Positions 21,304 through 33,307 of a DNA stretch of 64,000 nt are shown here, piece by piece. Under the pieces are notes generated by a model. That model did not search any database. It saw only the letters and a list, made by a program, of their open reading frames with translations, and was not told where the DNA came from. Both the position numbers and the translations under genes were made by a program. The stretch's first letter is position 1. Each line of letters opens with the position of its first letter. This stretch comes from Gnomoniopsis sp. IMI 355080 (taxonomy: Eukaryota; Ascomycota; Sordariomycetes; Diaporthales; Gnomoniaceae). The stretch spans positions 1-64,000 of the forward strand of contig JAPEVC010000004.1 in NCBI GenBank assembly GCA_027946555.1. The letters run 5' to 3'.

Positions 21304-22133
21304 TGGAAAATCAGGGCTTGAAGGTCTACGAAAAGGCTCATGCCCAACGGGATTGCACTTGATCTATTTGTGGGCATGTTTCTCTGGATGTCGATGGTCC
21401 TTGCTACTTTTGATGTCTTATTCTATGACCTCCATAGATAGTTTTGCTTTGCTCAGGCCGAACGAGCCATTACGAAGAACTCCACCCATCGTCAATTAAG
21501 GTTTACCAAAATCACCGGACGTCGCCTAGCGAATGTCATAGATTCTAGGATTGTACGTAGAGCATAATAGGGGACGAAAGCTAACAGCACAATTAAGGAA
21601 TTATTGAGGCAGTGTTGAGACATACAGGACACTTTTTGCCGCCGAAACAGACCAAAGGCCAGTGTGAGGCGACGAGTCGGTGCTATGGTGAGGGAATTAG
21701 GAAGAGCGAACCCGAATAAGTGAGATCTAACCACGTTGAAAACAAAGTTCAATGCAGGTTAATTAAATGGCCGTTTACGGTCCGGGCCAAGCGTGGAGCA
21801 GTAGCTGGGCATTTAAGGGGCTCCAACCTAAGATGAATATGTTTTGGGGCGAGCCTAGTATTCGAGTCAGTGCCTTAGACGATGTATAGACTTAGTGGGC
21901 CATTGAGATATTCTCCACTTGGCGCAACAATGTCACGAACACTGTTGAGTATATAGACCGTTGTCAATTCCCATCATGACTTCGACTTGGATCGTTTTGG
22001 CACCTCCTCAACCAGAGTCATTCTTTCTGAAGTCCTCACCACATTCGTTTGAAAAGTCTGCTTTAAACGCACCCAGTCTTAGGTCCTCATCTTTGAACAA
22101 TACTCCAGCAATACGCCTATACCCACAGTCAAA
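21304..22133. other. Intergenic region, vWA-Vint gene to LysM gene
   Basis: An 830-bp stretch with no supported gene. It includes the LysM promoter, with TATATAG at about 21951-21957. Confidence 0.5.
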
Positions 22134-22739
22134 ATGCAATTCATCACCCTCGCCCTAGCCTCCCTGGCCTCTCTGGCCATCGCGACACCAAGCCACGCAA
22201 TCGCCAAGCGTTGCGAGTCCAAGGCAGTCCAGTTCCACTTCAACAACACCGAAGTCGGCAGCATCCTCTCCTGCTCTACCGACGTGATGGATCGCGGGTC
22301 CACTGTGCCCGGTGCAGCTAAACTTCTCATGCTCACCCGTACCGACAACACCACCTGCACTGATGGCCCCAGCGTGACCTACACCGTGGTGTCGGGCGAC
22401 ACGTTGGAGAAGATTGCCGCCGAGTACAGCTCCGGCGTGTGCAACATCGCCGAGGCCAACGGGCTGACCAACCCGGACTTCCTGGCTCTCGACCAGGTGC
22501 TGACCGTGCCCACCAATGTGTGCGCAGCCAACATTGATAACGACACCTGCCGTACCTCCGGTGGAACGGCGACTTGTGTGACCGATGGAGAGGCTGCGTA
22601 CACAATCCAGAGCGGCGACACGTTTTTCTTGATTGCGGCCGAGTTGGGAATCACTTTGGACTCTCTTGTGGCTGCGAACCCAGATGTTGATGCCGGTTCG
22701 CTGCAAATTGACCAGGTTATCAACGTACCTGTGTGCTAG
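22134..22739 (+). CDS. Secreted protein with two LysM domains (CIH1/Ecp6-like)
   Basis: The product is a single-exon secreted protein of 201 residues. It has a signal peptide (to about SLAIATPSHA) and a Lys-Arg (AIAKR) that could be a Kex2 site. LysM 1 (about 83-131) is YTVVSGDTLEKIAAEY...VPTNVC and LysM 2 (about 154-201) is YTIQSGDTFFLIAAEL...VPVC. Both have the SGDT and xVP signatures. The even Cys pairing and N-glycosylation sites (NNT, NDT) fit an extracellular protein. Such proteins bind chitin oligomers and, in plant-associated fungi, can shield hyphae or blunt chitin recognition. Whether this one does so is inference. There is no chitinase domain, and no effector cluster is visible nearby. 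Confidence 0.92.
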   Translation: MQFITLALASLASLAIATPSHAIAKRCESKAVQFHFNNTEVGSILSCSTDVMDRGSTVPGAAKLLMLTRTDNTTCTDGPSVTYTVVSGDTLEKIAAEYSSGVCNIAEANGLTNPDFLALDQVLTVPTNVCAANIDNDTCRTSGGTATCVTDGEAAYTIQSGDTFFLIAAELGITLDSLVAANPDVDAGSLQIDQVINVPVC

Positions 22740-23167
22740 GTAGAACTTGGATTAGGTCAAATCAACTTATAGAGATGAATAAAGTCAGTTATGAGACTGA
22801 AGATGTCCTCGGTCCCCTAATCTCATATTGTTTATTTTTGATCATTTCACACGCAAAAGGGGTTTACCTATATGTGTGCGTGATGGTAGATAAGTCATTC
22901 GCACCTTGATTATGGAAAAGTTGGTAAACTTGGCATTAACTCAACACCTTCATAAAATCATACAATTTGTTCGAAGCGAACGTTGCCTCTCTTTACAATG
23001 TAATTGCATTTGTGTAGCTTACATCTAGTCTACAAGGTATCTTGTGGTCTCGATCCCGGCCTGGTCCGCCAAAGTGTGTGTACCAGGGTTCCATCCATGT
23101 CAAACGTATCTGAAAATCACCACTAAACACCGTCCCAATGCCAAGAAAGCCTTCTATATTTCCAAAA
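22740..23167. other. Convergent 3' intergenic region, LysM / old yellow enzyme
   Basis: A 428-bp stretch holding both 3' ends. No coding or structured element was recognised. Confidence 0.6.
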
Positions 23168-24343
23168 TTACGCAGCGACGTCCGGCTTGCCAAACTCTTT
23201 GATGTACTCCTCACTGTAGGGGTAGTCAATGTAACCCGGCTCGATTTTGTGACCAGCCTTCTGATTGATGTAGAAAGTGTTGCGGTCGTAGTCGTTGAAG
23301 GGAAGACCCTTCTTGACACGGTACACAAGGTCGGGCGTCGAGATGAAACGGCGGCCAAAAACAATTGCCACGGGGTGGTCGTGGTACTTTTTCTCCACGG
23401 CCTCAATGGCTGTCTCAGTGGTGAATCCACCGGCAATCAAGACCGGCTTGTCACGGCCCCAAGACTGGAGCGCAAAGTTCAAAGTCTCATTCTCGGGGTC
23501 ACGGTCAACCACTCCGGAGACTCGCGGCTCGACCAGGTGCAGGTAGGCCAGGTCGAGACTGCGAAGCTGGTGAATGAGGTAGCTGAATTGCGGAATGGGG
23601 TCGGCCATCCTCATGCCCTGGAAGTGAGCCCAAGGAGACAAACGAATGCCAGTACGCTCCGCGCCTACAGCCTTGATGACGGCCTTTGTGACCTCGATGG
23701 CGAAGCGTGCCCGGTTCTCGATGCTGCCACCCCACTGGTCCGTTCGCTGGTTCGACTTATCTTGGGTGAACTGGTCGATCAGATATCCGTGAGCACCATG
23801 GATCTCAACACCGTCAAATCCGGCCTTTTCAACAGCATTCTTGGCCGCGGTGGCGTAGTCGCTGATAGTTTGCACGATCTCCTCCTCAGTCATGGCCCGC
23901 GGCGTGGGGCCCTCTGGGTACATCTTAATGGGGCTAGCACTGACGAAGTCGTGCTCGTAGTCGAACTTGTCGTCCGGAATAGCACCACCAGAGCCAACGG
24001 GGTCTGGGTATGCTGCACGGCCCAAATACCAGAGCTGCACATAGATCTTGCTGCCCTTGGCGTGAACGGCGTCTGTGACCTTCTTCCAGGCAGCTAATTG
24101 CTTGTCGGTGTACAGGCCTGGAATGTTGGGGTAGCCACCGGCCTTGTGTGAGATGTATGTGGCTTCAGTGATCAGGAGGGTACCGGGCACCACAGCACGC
24201 TGAGCGTATTGCCGCACCATCGGCTCTGTTGGGACGTGGTCATCATCGGCGCGGAATCGGGTCAAGGGTGCCATGACGACGCGGTGCTCGAGCTCAGTCG
24301 AGCCCACCTTGAAAGGCGTGAATAGCTTGGTGTTCTCGGCCAT
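23168..24343 (-). CDS. Old yellow enzyme-type NADPH dehydrogenase (FMN ene-reductase)
   Basis: A single exon encodes 391 residues, the standard length for the family. The TIM barrel begins LFTPFKVGSTELEHRVVMAPLTRFRA. The signature VEIHGAHGYLIDQFTQ carries the His-x-x-His pair that binds the carbonyl of the substrate. SNQRTDQWGGSIENRARF and FGRRFISTPDL form the FMN phosphate and active-site loops. It reduces activated C=C bonds of unsaturated ketones or aldehydes using NADPH. The physiological substrate is unknown; relatives occur in stress response and in secondary-metabolite pathways. No biosynthetic core enzyme is adjacent, so a detoxification role is the simpler reading. The start ATG at 24343 is preceded by AAAC. 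Confidence 0.94.
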   Translation of the reverse strand: MAENTKLFTPFKVGSTELEHRVVMAPLTRFRADDDHVPTEPMVRQYAQRAVVPGTLLITEATYISHKAGGYPNIPGLYTDKQLAAWKKVTDAVHAKGSKIYVQLWYLGRAAYPDPVGSGGAIPDDKFDYEHDFVSASPIKMYPEGPTPRAMTEEEIVQTISDYATAAKNAVEKAGFDGVEIHGAHGYLIDQFTQDKSNQRTDQWGGSIENRARFAIEVTKAVIKAVGAERTGIRLSPWAHFQGMRMADPIPQFSYLIHQLRSLDLAYLHLVEPRVSGVVDRDPENETLNFALQSWGRDKPVLIAGGFTTETAIEAVEKKYHDHPVAIVFGRRFISTPDLVYRVKKGLPFNDYDRNTFYINQKAGHKIEPGYIDYPYSEEYIKEFGKPDVAA

Positions 24344-27300
24344 GTTTTGGGTAGAATATCCGTGTGTGTAAGAGAGATAAAGGTAGTGGTAATTTTGGAA
24401 TGAAGGGGTTTGTTATGACAGTTTTCGTTTTTGTTCAAGTTTTATCTCAAAATTCATGAGGGGACTTAATGAAGGTTGAGTTTGTTTGCTGTATATATAC
24501 TTGATTTATTTGTCATGGAGTTTCCTAGAAGAATGTCAATGGAATTTTCCCTCGGCTTCGGATCCGCTTGCTAGCGATCCACTGCCCCATATTCGTCTTG
24601 TTTTGTGCTTTCCAATTCCATGGTTACACATCAGTGATTAGCAATCGATTATATCAACAATGATCCGGGTTAGCGTTAGGCCCAGTTCACCTAGCCTTGA
24701 CTCGACTGATTATGCGCTGACAGTTGCGGATTAAAAAGGGATCCCATCCCACATCTTCCGGGGAATTTCCTGAACATTCGGGAACATGCCCTCTAGGAGA
24801 GTAACATCAGTGATACCCTGGGCACAGGCCTTCCCAGAGCCTAGAAAATTGTGGAAGAGTCCTGAAGCAGTCTCGTGAAATTCAGCTGGTCATGGAATTC
24901 GCTTTGACAACTACTGAAATGGCCGACTATCCTCAGAAAATGAGGCCCAGTGTCCAAGGAGGCAAATAAAAACAAAATAGAAAAATCGAACTGCTAGGAG
25001 CTTGACAAACCTGTTGTTAAGTGATGTCATTTTCCATACAGTGACTCGAGTCTCTGCGTTCCGGTCCACAGCAGCCAAGAGAAAGGAAAAAAGTTGAAGA
25101 CAGCTTAATAAGCTTAATAATCCGGACGCGGCCGGGAAAATATGCGCCCGAAAATCCCCGTGGTCCTAGGAGTGTCTTGGCGCGGATTTCCCGCGGGCAA
25201 GAATGCGAACTGCTGGACAAATGTAATAAATCCTGGCTTTGGGGAAGATAACGTGAACGTCTGTGTTGTGACCCTGCCCTGGCCCCCGAGAAGCTGGCCG
25301 GATGCTCAGGTCTCTCATGCGAGCACACGGTTGCCCAAGCCGCTTCACGCGAGGATCGATAGAGCGCAATCAACGGGGGCGGAGCGGGGCGGACTCCGGA
25401 GCTGGTCTCGGACAGGGACAACGACTACAGATTATATGCTGACTCGTTCAAGGCGATCATGGTATCATGATGACGACCGAAGGTGCCTATCCTAACATCA
25501 TACATGTTCATGATATTCGTGCGGTCTTGAAGTTCAACGCCAGGTTCCGAGTCCCTCCAGGATCCGCACATGCAACCTCAGTGCATCCAGGACGCCAGAC
25601 ACAAGTGACGAACCTCGTGTAGCCGCTTATGATTGTGGGCAAACATGAGCTGGCAAATTTCAGCACGGGGGTGGAGAGTGCGACGGGCCAAGTCGAAGCT
25701 GTGGACCGGATAATGCTGGAATTTGGAAGGGAACCTAGGCAAGGACCGCAAGGTATAGTAACTGTATACGGTACCTAGGTATATATTCCACAAGGTCGAC
25801 GAGGCTACATAGGTAGTCATGACCAGCAGACTGTTTGCCCACAGGCATGTACATTGCACGGGTATGGAAGATTTCAAGGCGAAGTTGCTTGTGGACTCAG
25901 ACCAAACATGGTTGAGCATGATAGAATACGAGAGCCTTGTACCAAATGCATACCGTCAGTGTCCTGTGCCACTTGGCAGAAGCTGTCTTGCAGTCTATAG
26001 GTAGACTTTGTATCTTCCTCTTACACAAGAAAGCTGGTTGCGGGTTGGACAGTACCCTGGGCATTCGTGTTGATTGCATAGGATATAGGGCCACTGGCCA
26101 GCGTGCGGGAAGGCAAAACAGAAAGCGTCCGTCATGGGCAGTCTTTGGCACCTATGGCATGACATGGGTAGCCATTTGGTATGCACCCACATACGTGCAG
26201 CCCAACGTATATCATGTCTCCCGTGGTCAGTTCAAAATGATGAAGTGTGTACATCAATCTTATCTATACGCAGGTGACATACGCAATTACAGAGACACGA
26301 CACATGGCGTTGCCAATAGGCATCAGAGTCTTGGATTCACTTCCCGTGCCCCTCAAGAATTACTCTCATCTACAAAACATCATAGCGTTGGCAGAGCCTG
26401 CATCGATGCCGCACGCACTGGGACAGCTAGGTGACCCGACCCGCGTCAGCTGACAGGCAACCGTAAAGCACGTGTAGGGTACATATAAACCACTTCGATC
26501 CCGAAGGCTTTATGAATAATTCCAATAAAGGAAGGCCGAGAGCTTCTTTCCTCGGCTTCATCCAGTATGGAAAATGGCAACAGATCTAGTGTCTTGTTCT
26601 TTGTACCTCGGGGTTCTCTTTGAGTATGTCGGATCACATCTGCGAGCGATGAACTCAAAATTTCCCAACTGATGATGTTGCTCTAGTCAACTGAATTGTT
26701 GCATCATGTAATTGTCGAAAATGTCCATGAATACTCGAAAATTGTCTACGTGACGGTTTGCATGGCGACCGCGACTGCCTTCACGGATGATCCAAACTAG
26801 ATTTAATAAGGGACTGAATCTGGCAGAACGCACCGGCTGAGATGGTCAACGTCTCGAGCCTGTGGCGCCCTCCATCTTGTCCTATCTCGTTCAAATTCTG
26901 ACGCTCATGTAAACAAGAGGTAGTGAACAGTGGAACTCGGCTCCCAGTAGCCCATGGTCCCGCGCAAATCTGATGCACGATTGTGATTCGGAAGACCGAC
27001 AAGAACTTCAATCGGGTCATTCCTGTAAAAGATATATGTGATCTGGTCCCGCAAGGTTTTGTTCGATATATCTGGTCAAGAGGAGGCGTTTTGTTTGTGG
27101 GACAGATTTGCCGTACTATATAATGCCAAACGTAGAGATCTTGTGAGTCGGGAATTGGCACACAGTCAACGCCAATAATTTCTCTCTGCAATATTGCCTG
27201 CTGCAAGGATGGGGAAATCTCCGATCGAAGCGTCGACTTGCAGTGATCTCTGCATAGTTGCTATCTTGGCTGTTTTGCCGGCGAGGAGTTCAAGGTAGTA

Positions 27301-28002
27301 TTGATGACCTTGAGAAGGTGGCAAATTGTAGGGACCAAGGGTCTGAACAGATAGATATCCAACACTCTGAAGTTGCGGATTGGATATCGGTCTGCCCAGC
27401 CATTGATAGCAATAAGCAGCTTGGCCCATTCCTTCAGCGGTTTGATAATTGCACATCGCGCCATGGGGGTATCTCCCAATTTGCCGTCGGCGTATCAATA
27501 TTAATGAAATTAGGAGAAGTGCCTGTAAATCCTTCTACCCACAGTAGTGTTTACAGGTACTCACTGGTCGGACCAAAGGGCACGGGGTCTGATACAACAC
27601 TGCGCTCAGAGCACGTGTGCTATCGCTCATTGTCAAGATATCATTCGCGGTGACATCTGGATGAACTAGGCGAGGCGCAGGGTTACCCTAATCTTGAACA
27701 CTTGGAGCTACTGTTATCCCCGCGTCTGAACCGCGGAGACCGCCAAGAGCGCATTTGGTTCGCTCCAGCAAACGGAAGCTTTTCTTATCTGTGGGCTCAT
27801 GATGAACCTTGATACGAACGATATTCGACTTTTGTGTGAGATAAACCATGATATGCCTGGATGCTAGATCTGTCCGGGACGCGGCAATGCAAATAGATAC
27901 AGCAACCCGGCGGCTCAAGGCCGCAATATAAGATATGCGATATCCCGACACCGTTGCACTGGCAGGTTTCAGCGATCTTGCGTCGTTCGTGCCTGCGTAG
28001 TG
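24344..28002. other. Gene-free region of about 3.7 kb
   Basis: The open frames are short, and the longest ones (25937-26434 on +, 26781-27498 on -) have no recognisable domain and no start or splice support. TACCTAGGTA occurs at 25772-25781. It could contain decayed genes, but I could not assign any. Confidence 0.45.
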
Positions 28003-28017
28003 TACCTAAGTAGGTAT
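28003..28017. promoter_or_regulatory. TACCTAAGTAGGTAT element upstream of the NCS1 permease
   Basis: It lies 72 bp before the permease start codon. It matches TACCTAGGTAGGTAT in the SDR promoter (13041-13055) at 14 of 15 positions. The role is unknown. Confidence 0.35.
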
Positions 28018-28088
28018 GTACTCGAGTCAATATTGATAATACCGATCTTGCACTTCCCATTCATCTTCTCTGTTTTACGCCAGATACA

Positions 28089-30249
28089 ATGGCGGCTGCC
28101 AAGGGCTCCGCCATTCGACAATTCATCAGAAGCTTGGAGGTGCAGTCTCCCAAAGACAGTACTTACGCCATTACACAATGGGTCAACTCGGACCTGATCC
28201 CGATGGATAGGACGAGGAGAATCTGGGGAGGCTGGAAATATGTCGTGTACTGGGCAACCGGAGGTAAGGCATATGGGCACTTCCTATGACATTCGCGGGT
28301 TTCCTATCTATCACAATCTAACAATGAATGTAAGGGTTTGCCATTTATAATTACAATACTGGATCTGCCCTGATCGCATACGGTCTCAGCGCCAAGCAAT
28401 GCCTGGCCGCAGGAGTCCTAAGTCCCCTGATTCTGGCCGTCATATGTATTCTGTGTGGTGTGAGTGAATTGACGGGTGAAGGTTCCGAGGAGTGGGTTCA
28501 CTCACTAACAACTTACCTCGCGTATTCAAGTGGCCCGGAGGAAGTCACCACATTACTTATGCTGTGGTCTGCCGACTAGCATGGGGCATGCGAGGGAGTT
28601 ATTTCCCACTCTTCTTTCGCGTCATGCCCGCTATCGTATGGGATGGCATCGAGGGCTGGTGGGGTGCGCAAGCAATCTCGACAATGATTGGGACCTGGTC
28701 AATTCGCTGGGCTAATTGGGACTACCCCCTTGCGGATGGGACGATGCAGATGAAAGACTTCATTGGCTTCATCCTCTATCACGCCATCTTCTTGGGTGTC
28801 ATGTGGCTGCCTCCGGAGAAACTCCATCGGCCATTCCAGATCTCTTTTGCTGGCTTCACACTCACCGTCTTGGGCCTGCTCATCTGGTCGACACACACGG
28901 CTGGCGGCGCGGGGCCGTACTTTGCTCCTGACTATCAACCTCCTGCTGTGCTGGCTGGCTCGATCGGTAAGCATGAAACTGCCATTACATATGCAGTATT
29001 TACCTAGCAACGACTTGCAATGAGTTCTCAAGCTGACGATCTCTAGGCTGGGCTACCGTGTACGGAGCCACTGCGGTGGTGGGCAACGTGGCTGTGGTGA
29101 CCATGGGCGGATCTGCTTGGTGTCGCTTTGCCAGCGACAACCGTCGGTCCATGGTCGCTCAATCTTTTGCGTGTCCAGTATTTGTCTATTTAGCGTTTGC
29201 TATGGGCATATTAGTCACGTCTGCTTCCACTCAGGTCCTTGGCGTGGCGTACTGGCAGCCGTTCGAGCTTATGAGATGTAAGTCTTTCCGCATACTTCAA
29301 TTGCCATTTTTCACGTCGGTCTGTTTCTGGACTTTGATCAGAGATCTGCTATTCTAACGGTCGACCAGATATACAAGCACATTACAACAACAGTCCCTCC
29401 TCCCGTGCCGCGATCTTCTTCGCCTCGGCCTCATGCGCCCTCGCACAAGTCTGCGTCAACATGATTCTGAACAGCGTTGCTGCAGCCATGGATATGGCAG
29501 CTTCTAATCCGCGTTGGCTCACGATTCGTCGTTGCTCATATATCATTGCTGCCTTGGGTGTGTGCACGAATCCATGGCAAATCACTACGACTGTAAGAGG
29601 TTCTGCAATTTCCAAGTACTATGACATACGCTGACGTCGCTCAAAGGCTGCCACTTTCATCCAAGTACTTAGCGGGTTCGGTACTTTCTACGGTCCTATC
29701 TCAGGTATTCTTGTGGCGGACTTCTGGATCGTACGCAAGCGCCTTATCAAGATGCGTGATCTATACATCGGGAATGAGGAGAGCATCTACTGGTACACTG
29801 GCGGGTAAGCCCACTATCACAGCCTCTCATAATATACCGAACCACTACTGATGCTCTCATTCAGGTGTAATTGGCGTGCTTTCTTGACCTTCCTCCTCGC
29901 CATAGCGCCGGCATTCCCCGGCTATATTCTAAGTTGTGCCAATATAGACGGCACTCCCAACAACCTGATGAAGCTCAGCCGACTCGGATTCATCACTGGG
30001 TTTTTCGTGTCCATAATTGTGTATCCAACGCTCAACATGGTGTTCCCTCCGAGAGGCCTCGGAGAAGGCGAGGACCACCACGACGAGGACACTTTTGTTT
30101 TGCCCAGTGCATATGATCAGTCGAAACCAACTCAGGGGACCTTTTCGGTTGTTGATGGTGTGGAAGATTTGGGTCCGCGAGAGAGTGACGGGGACCGCGC
30201 AGAGAAGCACGGGCTGGAGAAAGAGCGCAGTTCGGCGTTACAATTTTAA
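28089..30249 (+). CDS. NCS1-family permease (uracil/allantoin/uridine type)
   Basis: Seven exons are supported by in-phase joins: 28089-28263, 28335-28459, 28531-28966, 29047-29277, 29369-29592, 29647-29804 and 29865-30249. They give 577 residues. The start region has NSDLIPMDRTRRIWGGW, typical of Fur-type NCS1 permeases. It continues through GFAIYNYNTGSALIAYGLS, LAWGMRGSYFPLFFRVMPAIVWDGIEGWWGAQ, GNVAVVTM and SGFGTFYGPISGILVADFWIVRKR. About twelve membrane segments are expected, and the C-terminal tail is acidic. It should import a nucleobase, allantoin, uridine or a related heterocycle with protons or sodium at the plasma membrane. The exact substrate cannot be read from the sequence. Confidence 0.9.
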
Positions 30250-30768
30250 GTTCGGGGGACGTAATGCAGGGCCAGGACTCCTGGAAGATTTTGCGTATTA
30301 TTGCTGGGCCCATTCATAGATGGACAGTTTCTGGTCTTGGTATGACCTCTTAATATGATATCGGCTCACAGGTAAGCGTTGAAACATTCCGTGCGGCATG
30401 TATTCGGCCACTTCAAGATCTGGGCATGAATTAGACCTGGACTCATGCTCTATTTTCCAGCTCAGACAACTTGACCGCCAAGGAAAGTCAACTGTAGAAT
30501 TTCGAGAAGGGTTCAAGGAATTGAGAAACTAGCAGCACGGTGCAATGAAGACTAAGACACTCGCTTAGAGAGAGCTCTCAGCAAAGAAAGTAGAGATTTC
30601 TGAACTACAACCTCTTTGCCAGATGCCCTTGTCTTGCAAGTAGACAAAGATGTCAATCTGACGACTGAAATCCTGCATATCGACTCATACCGGCCGGGCC
30701 TATGCCCCATGTTTCACAGCACCAGATCCTGGCCTGATAGAGCGTCTAGTCTGAGCCTGTGAGTTACT
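30250..30768. other. Convergent 3' intergenic region
   Basis: A 519-bp stretch between the NCS1 permease and the ubiquitin-like gene. No supported feature. Confidence 0.6.
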
Positions 30769-32302
30769 TCAAAAACGTGTCCGACCCAGCTGCGCCAGCT
30801 CTTTCTCCAAATCAGTACGCGTGCGGACCTCACGACGCGGACCGTCGGGATTGAGCAAGCCATCGGGGTCGTCCACATGGTAGACGTCTCCATCGGACCA
30901 AATCTTCGTACCTAAACTGCGCTCAAACAGCTTGACCGTTCGGGGAACCACTGTGGGCTCCTGGCCAGCCACCAAGCCTTGCGCCGTCTCCATCTCATTG
31001 ATGCTCTTCACGGGCACAAAGGCCTTGGCACCAGATACGTTACTGGGCACCTCCTCGAAGAGACTGAAGAAGGGTAGGCCAGCATCAGCGTATAGTTGCG
31101 CGTTGTCAGGGCAAGGAGGGGCCAGAGTGCCAGTGACGTCTTCGAATATCTGAGGAGAGACGATCTGAATCGGAATGGTGAATGTCAAATCACGATTCCA
31201 ATTTCCACTAACGTGAGGGTCCTCGCGTATGTCTTGCTTGATGAGTCCACCAGGCGCGATGCCCAACTCGTGACCAGTTTGTAGCAGCGCGCCACCCCCC
31301 ACCTGTTCTTGGCGAATTTCCAGGGTCGCACCCTAAAACATGGAGTAATTAGTAGGATGCAAACGGCGCAAGCTGGAGACCATAGCAGCACACTGTAGCA
31401 GCGACTTACCTTCGGAATCTTGTAGTCCGCGACAGTCAGTGGTCCTATGAGAAATTCGCCGTCGAGGAACAGACGTTGTGCATGTGATGGAATGCCTCCT
31501 TTGCCCTGGATACGAAGCTTGAGATGGTTGATGGTATCAGTCAAGTTGGCTGGGATCGTAACGGTCTTGCCTGTCAAGGTCGTAGCAAGAATATAGAAGT
31601 CTCCGAGGACCTGAGGAGTATGTAGGGACTGCTCCAGGTCTGCAAGAAGTCATTATAAATCTTTGAGGAGCCCAGTTAAGACAAGATCAAGCGAAGACTC
31701 ACAATTTGCGGGGGTAATCTCCAGCTGGAGGCCTCCCTTGACCTCCTCCCAGTCAACTGGGCTTCAACTGTGTAACCCTGACCGAGAGGCATGGCAACGA
31801 ATTGTCGGACCATGCCAGACTTCACAGCTATCCCGTCGATCCACGGCTGGGGGGGAACAACGACGTAGTCTTGAATGGTTCGCCCTTGGCGTAGGAGACT
31901 GATGCGACGCGCCTGAGTGCCGGCATCCTCCTCGCTGTGCTCACCCGAGACCACATTGACACCACCGGCGTACATCTTGATCATGAAGGGAGCAGTGCTG
32001 CGAAAGGAGACCCACATGGCTTCCTTCTGATGCATAGGAAAAAACACACCGCCCTTGCGCACTATCTCGTCTGGGAGTCGAGCGGTGTAATCTGACACTC
32101 TGTAGAGTGGGAAGGAGCCGAGATCAGGAGGAAGCTCGCTGGTGCCGTTGTTGTCGGGCACGCGAATGGTGCGTTTGAAAGAGATGTTGACACCATGAGG
32201 GACCATTGAATCAGGCAGGACGCGATCGACAGCGATGGAACCGCCGCCGTTGACTGAGCTGTGATCGTTTCTGACCGAGCATCGGTACTCGAATCGCGTC
32301 AT
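30769..32302 (-). pseudogene. Fungal ubiquitin-like-domain protein gene with an apparent one-base frameshift
   Basis: There are three exons: 32302-31703, 31639-31410 and 31332-30769. The N-terminal region (about 1-190) contains GVNISFKRTIRVPD, EAMWVSFRS, MYAGGVNVVSGE, TIQDYVVVP and VRQFVAMPLGQGYTVEAQLTG, which I recognise from an uncharacterised fungal family. Exon 2 encodes a ubiquitin-like fold (LTGKTVTIPAN...RLFLDGEFLIG). Exon 3 encodes a conserved tail of about 187 residues. Exon lengths total 1,394 nt, one short of a multiple of three. After EAQLTG the frame must shift to read EEVKGGLQLEITPAN before the GTGAGT donor. The missing base maps to the purine-rich tract complementary to 31742-31750. 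This may be a real lesion or an assembly error. If one base is absent only through error, the protein would be 464 residues and functional. Confidence 0.75.
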
Positions 32303-33307
32303 CTTGGTGGGTTGTTGCTGTGGAAGGTGGAGGTAGGGTATTGGGTATCGAGAGTAAAGAAAAGCAGTGCAGAAATGCAATTTGTGGGAGATTGAGGGAT
32401 GAGGAGAAAGGTAGTAAAGCACCTGTAGAGGTGGAATAGTCAAGAGACACAGAAAAGGAGTTTGACCAAGGTGAAAGGTTATGGCAGAGGAAAGAATTTG
32501 GAAGGTAGAAGAGACGTTTGCCTGACCTGTTGGGACTCAGCTGGGGTCTTCTGGTGCCTGCAAAGTGCAAACAGGGAAAAACGAGGGGAGACGAAGAAAT
32601 GCTGAAAAGAGTTGCCCAAAAACTCTGATTCGTCTCACAACAAAGCAAAACAACGATGTGCCAGCAGACAATTGTACACAAATTGAGTAATATGACAACT
32701 TCCTACGAGGCGCCTGTGCCCTCTCACCTGGGTCACAGCCTCGCACACAATTTATGGGTATACTAGGACATCTTAGATATGTAACATATTTGCACCACAG
32801 AACTCGCTAGTCTCTCAGTTGATGCGTATGCCTAGAGTGTATTGAAGGTCTTGACTATAACATGGTGACCTACTTCTTTGTTGAGTTTTCAGAAAATATC
32901 TGGCTTGGGCAAAGTCATGATTACATAGAAATAAGCTTCACTAACAACTACCTAGGGAGGCATCCCGTTCTTTCTTATGTACTTCAAAGCGTCAACAGCA
33001 GCCTGGCGAGGCGAAATAAGATCGTCGTCTCCGCTGACTTTTCCCATGTTGCTTGGAGCTCAGGCGAACACGTTCGTAGCCGACTTTGGCAATGGTACAG
33101 TATACTTGCAATCGGGCACCCAAGGAAAAAGGGGAGATTCATAAGTCAGTCAGCCGTTCCTGGTTAGCTGTGAAGGTGAATGGGGTATCCGGGTAGTGGG
33201 AAAAGTGACAGAGAAGCACAACGGCTGGAGGTCAGGAGATTAAGATGTCTTTGGGACTGCCAGAGCAATCATGACGGTATTTCTTATGTTTTGATTTTTC
33301 GCTTAGT
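32303..33307. other. Intergenic region, ubiquitin-like gene to thiolase
   Basis: About 1 kb holding the upstream region of the ubiquitin-like gene, which is pyrimidine-rich on the sense strand, and the 3' end of the thiolase gene. A 101-residue frame at 32862-33167 has no motif and is not called. Confidence 0.5.

Noticed and set aside
23138..24097. 319-residue plus-strand frame
   Set aside because: It is a shadow of the old yellow enzyme gene on the opposite strand.
25937..26434. 165-residue plus-strand frame in a gene-free tract
   Set aside because: No domain, no splice-linked neighbours and irregular composition; it looks like chance.
26781..27498. Two overlapping minus-strand frames, considered as a decayed gene
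   Set aside because: I could not match either translation to a family or find splice sites linking them, so a pseudogene call is unsupported.
31742..31753. Programmed ribosomal frameshift as the explanation of the ubiquitin-like gene
   Set aside because: No slippery heptamer followed by an obvious structure was seen; a one-base deletion or sequencing error is simpler.
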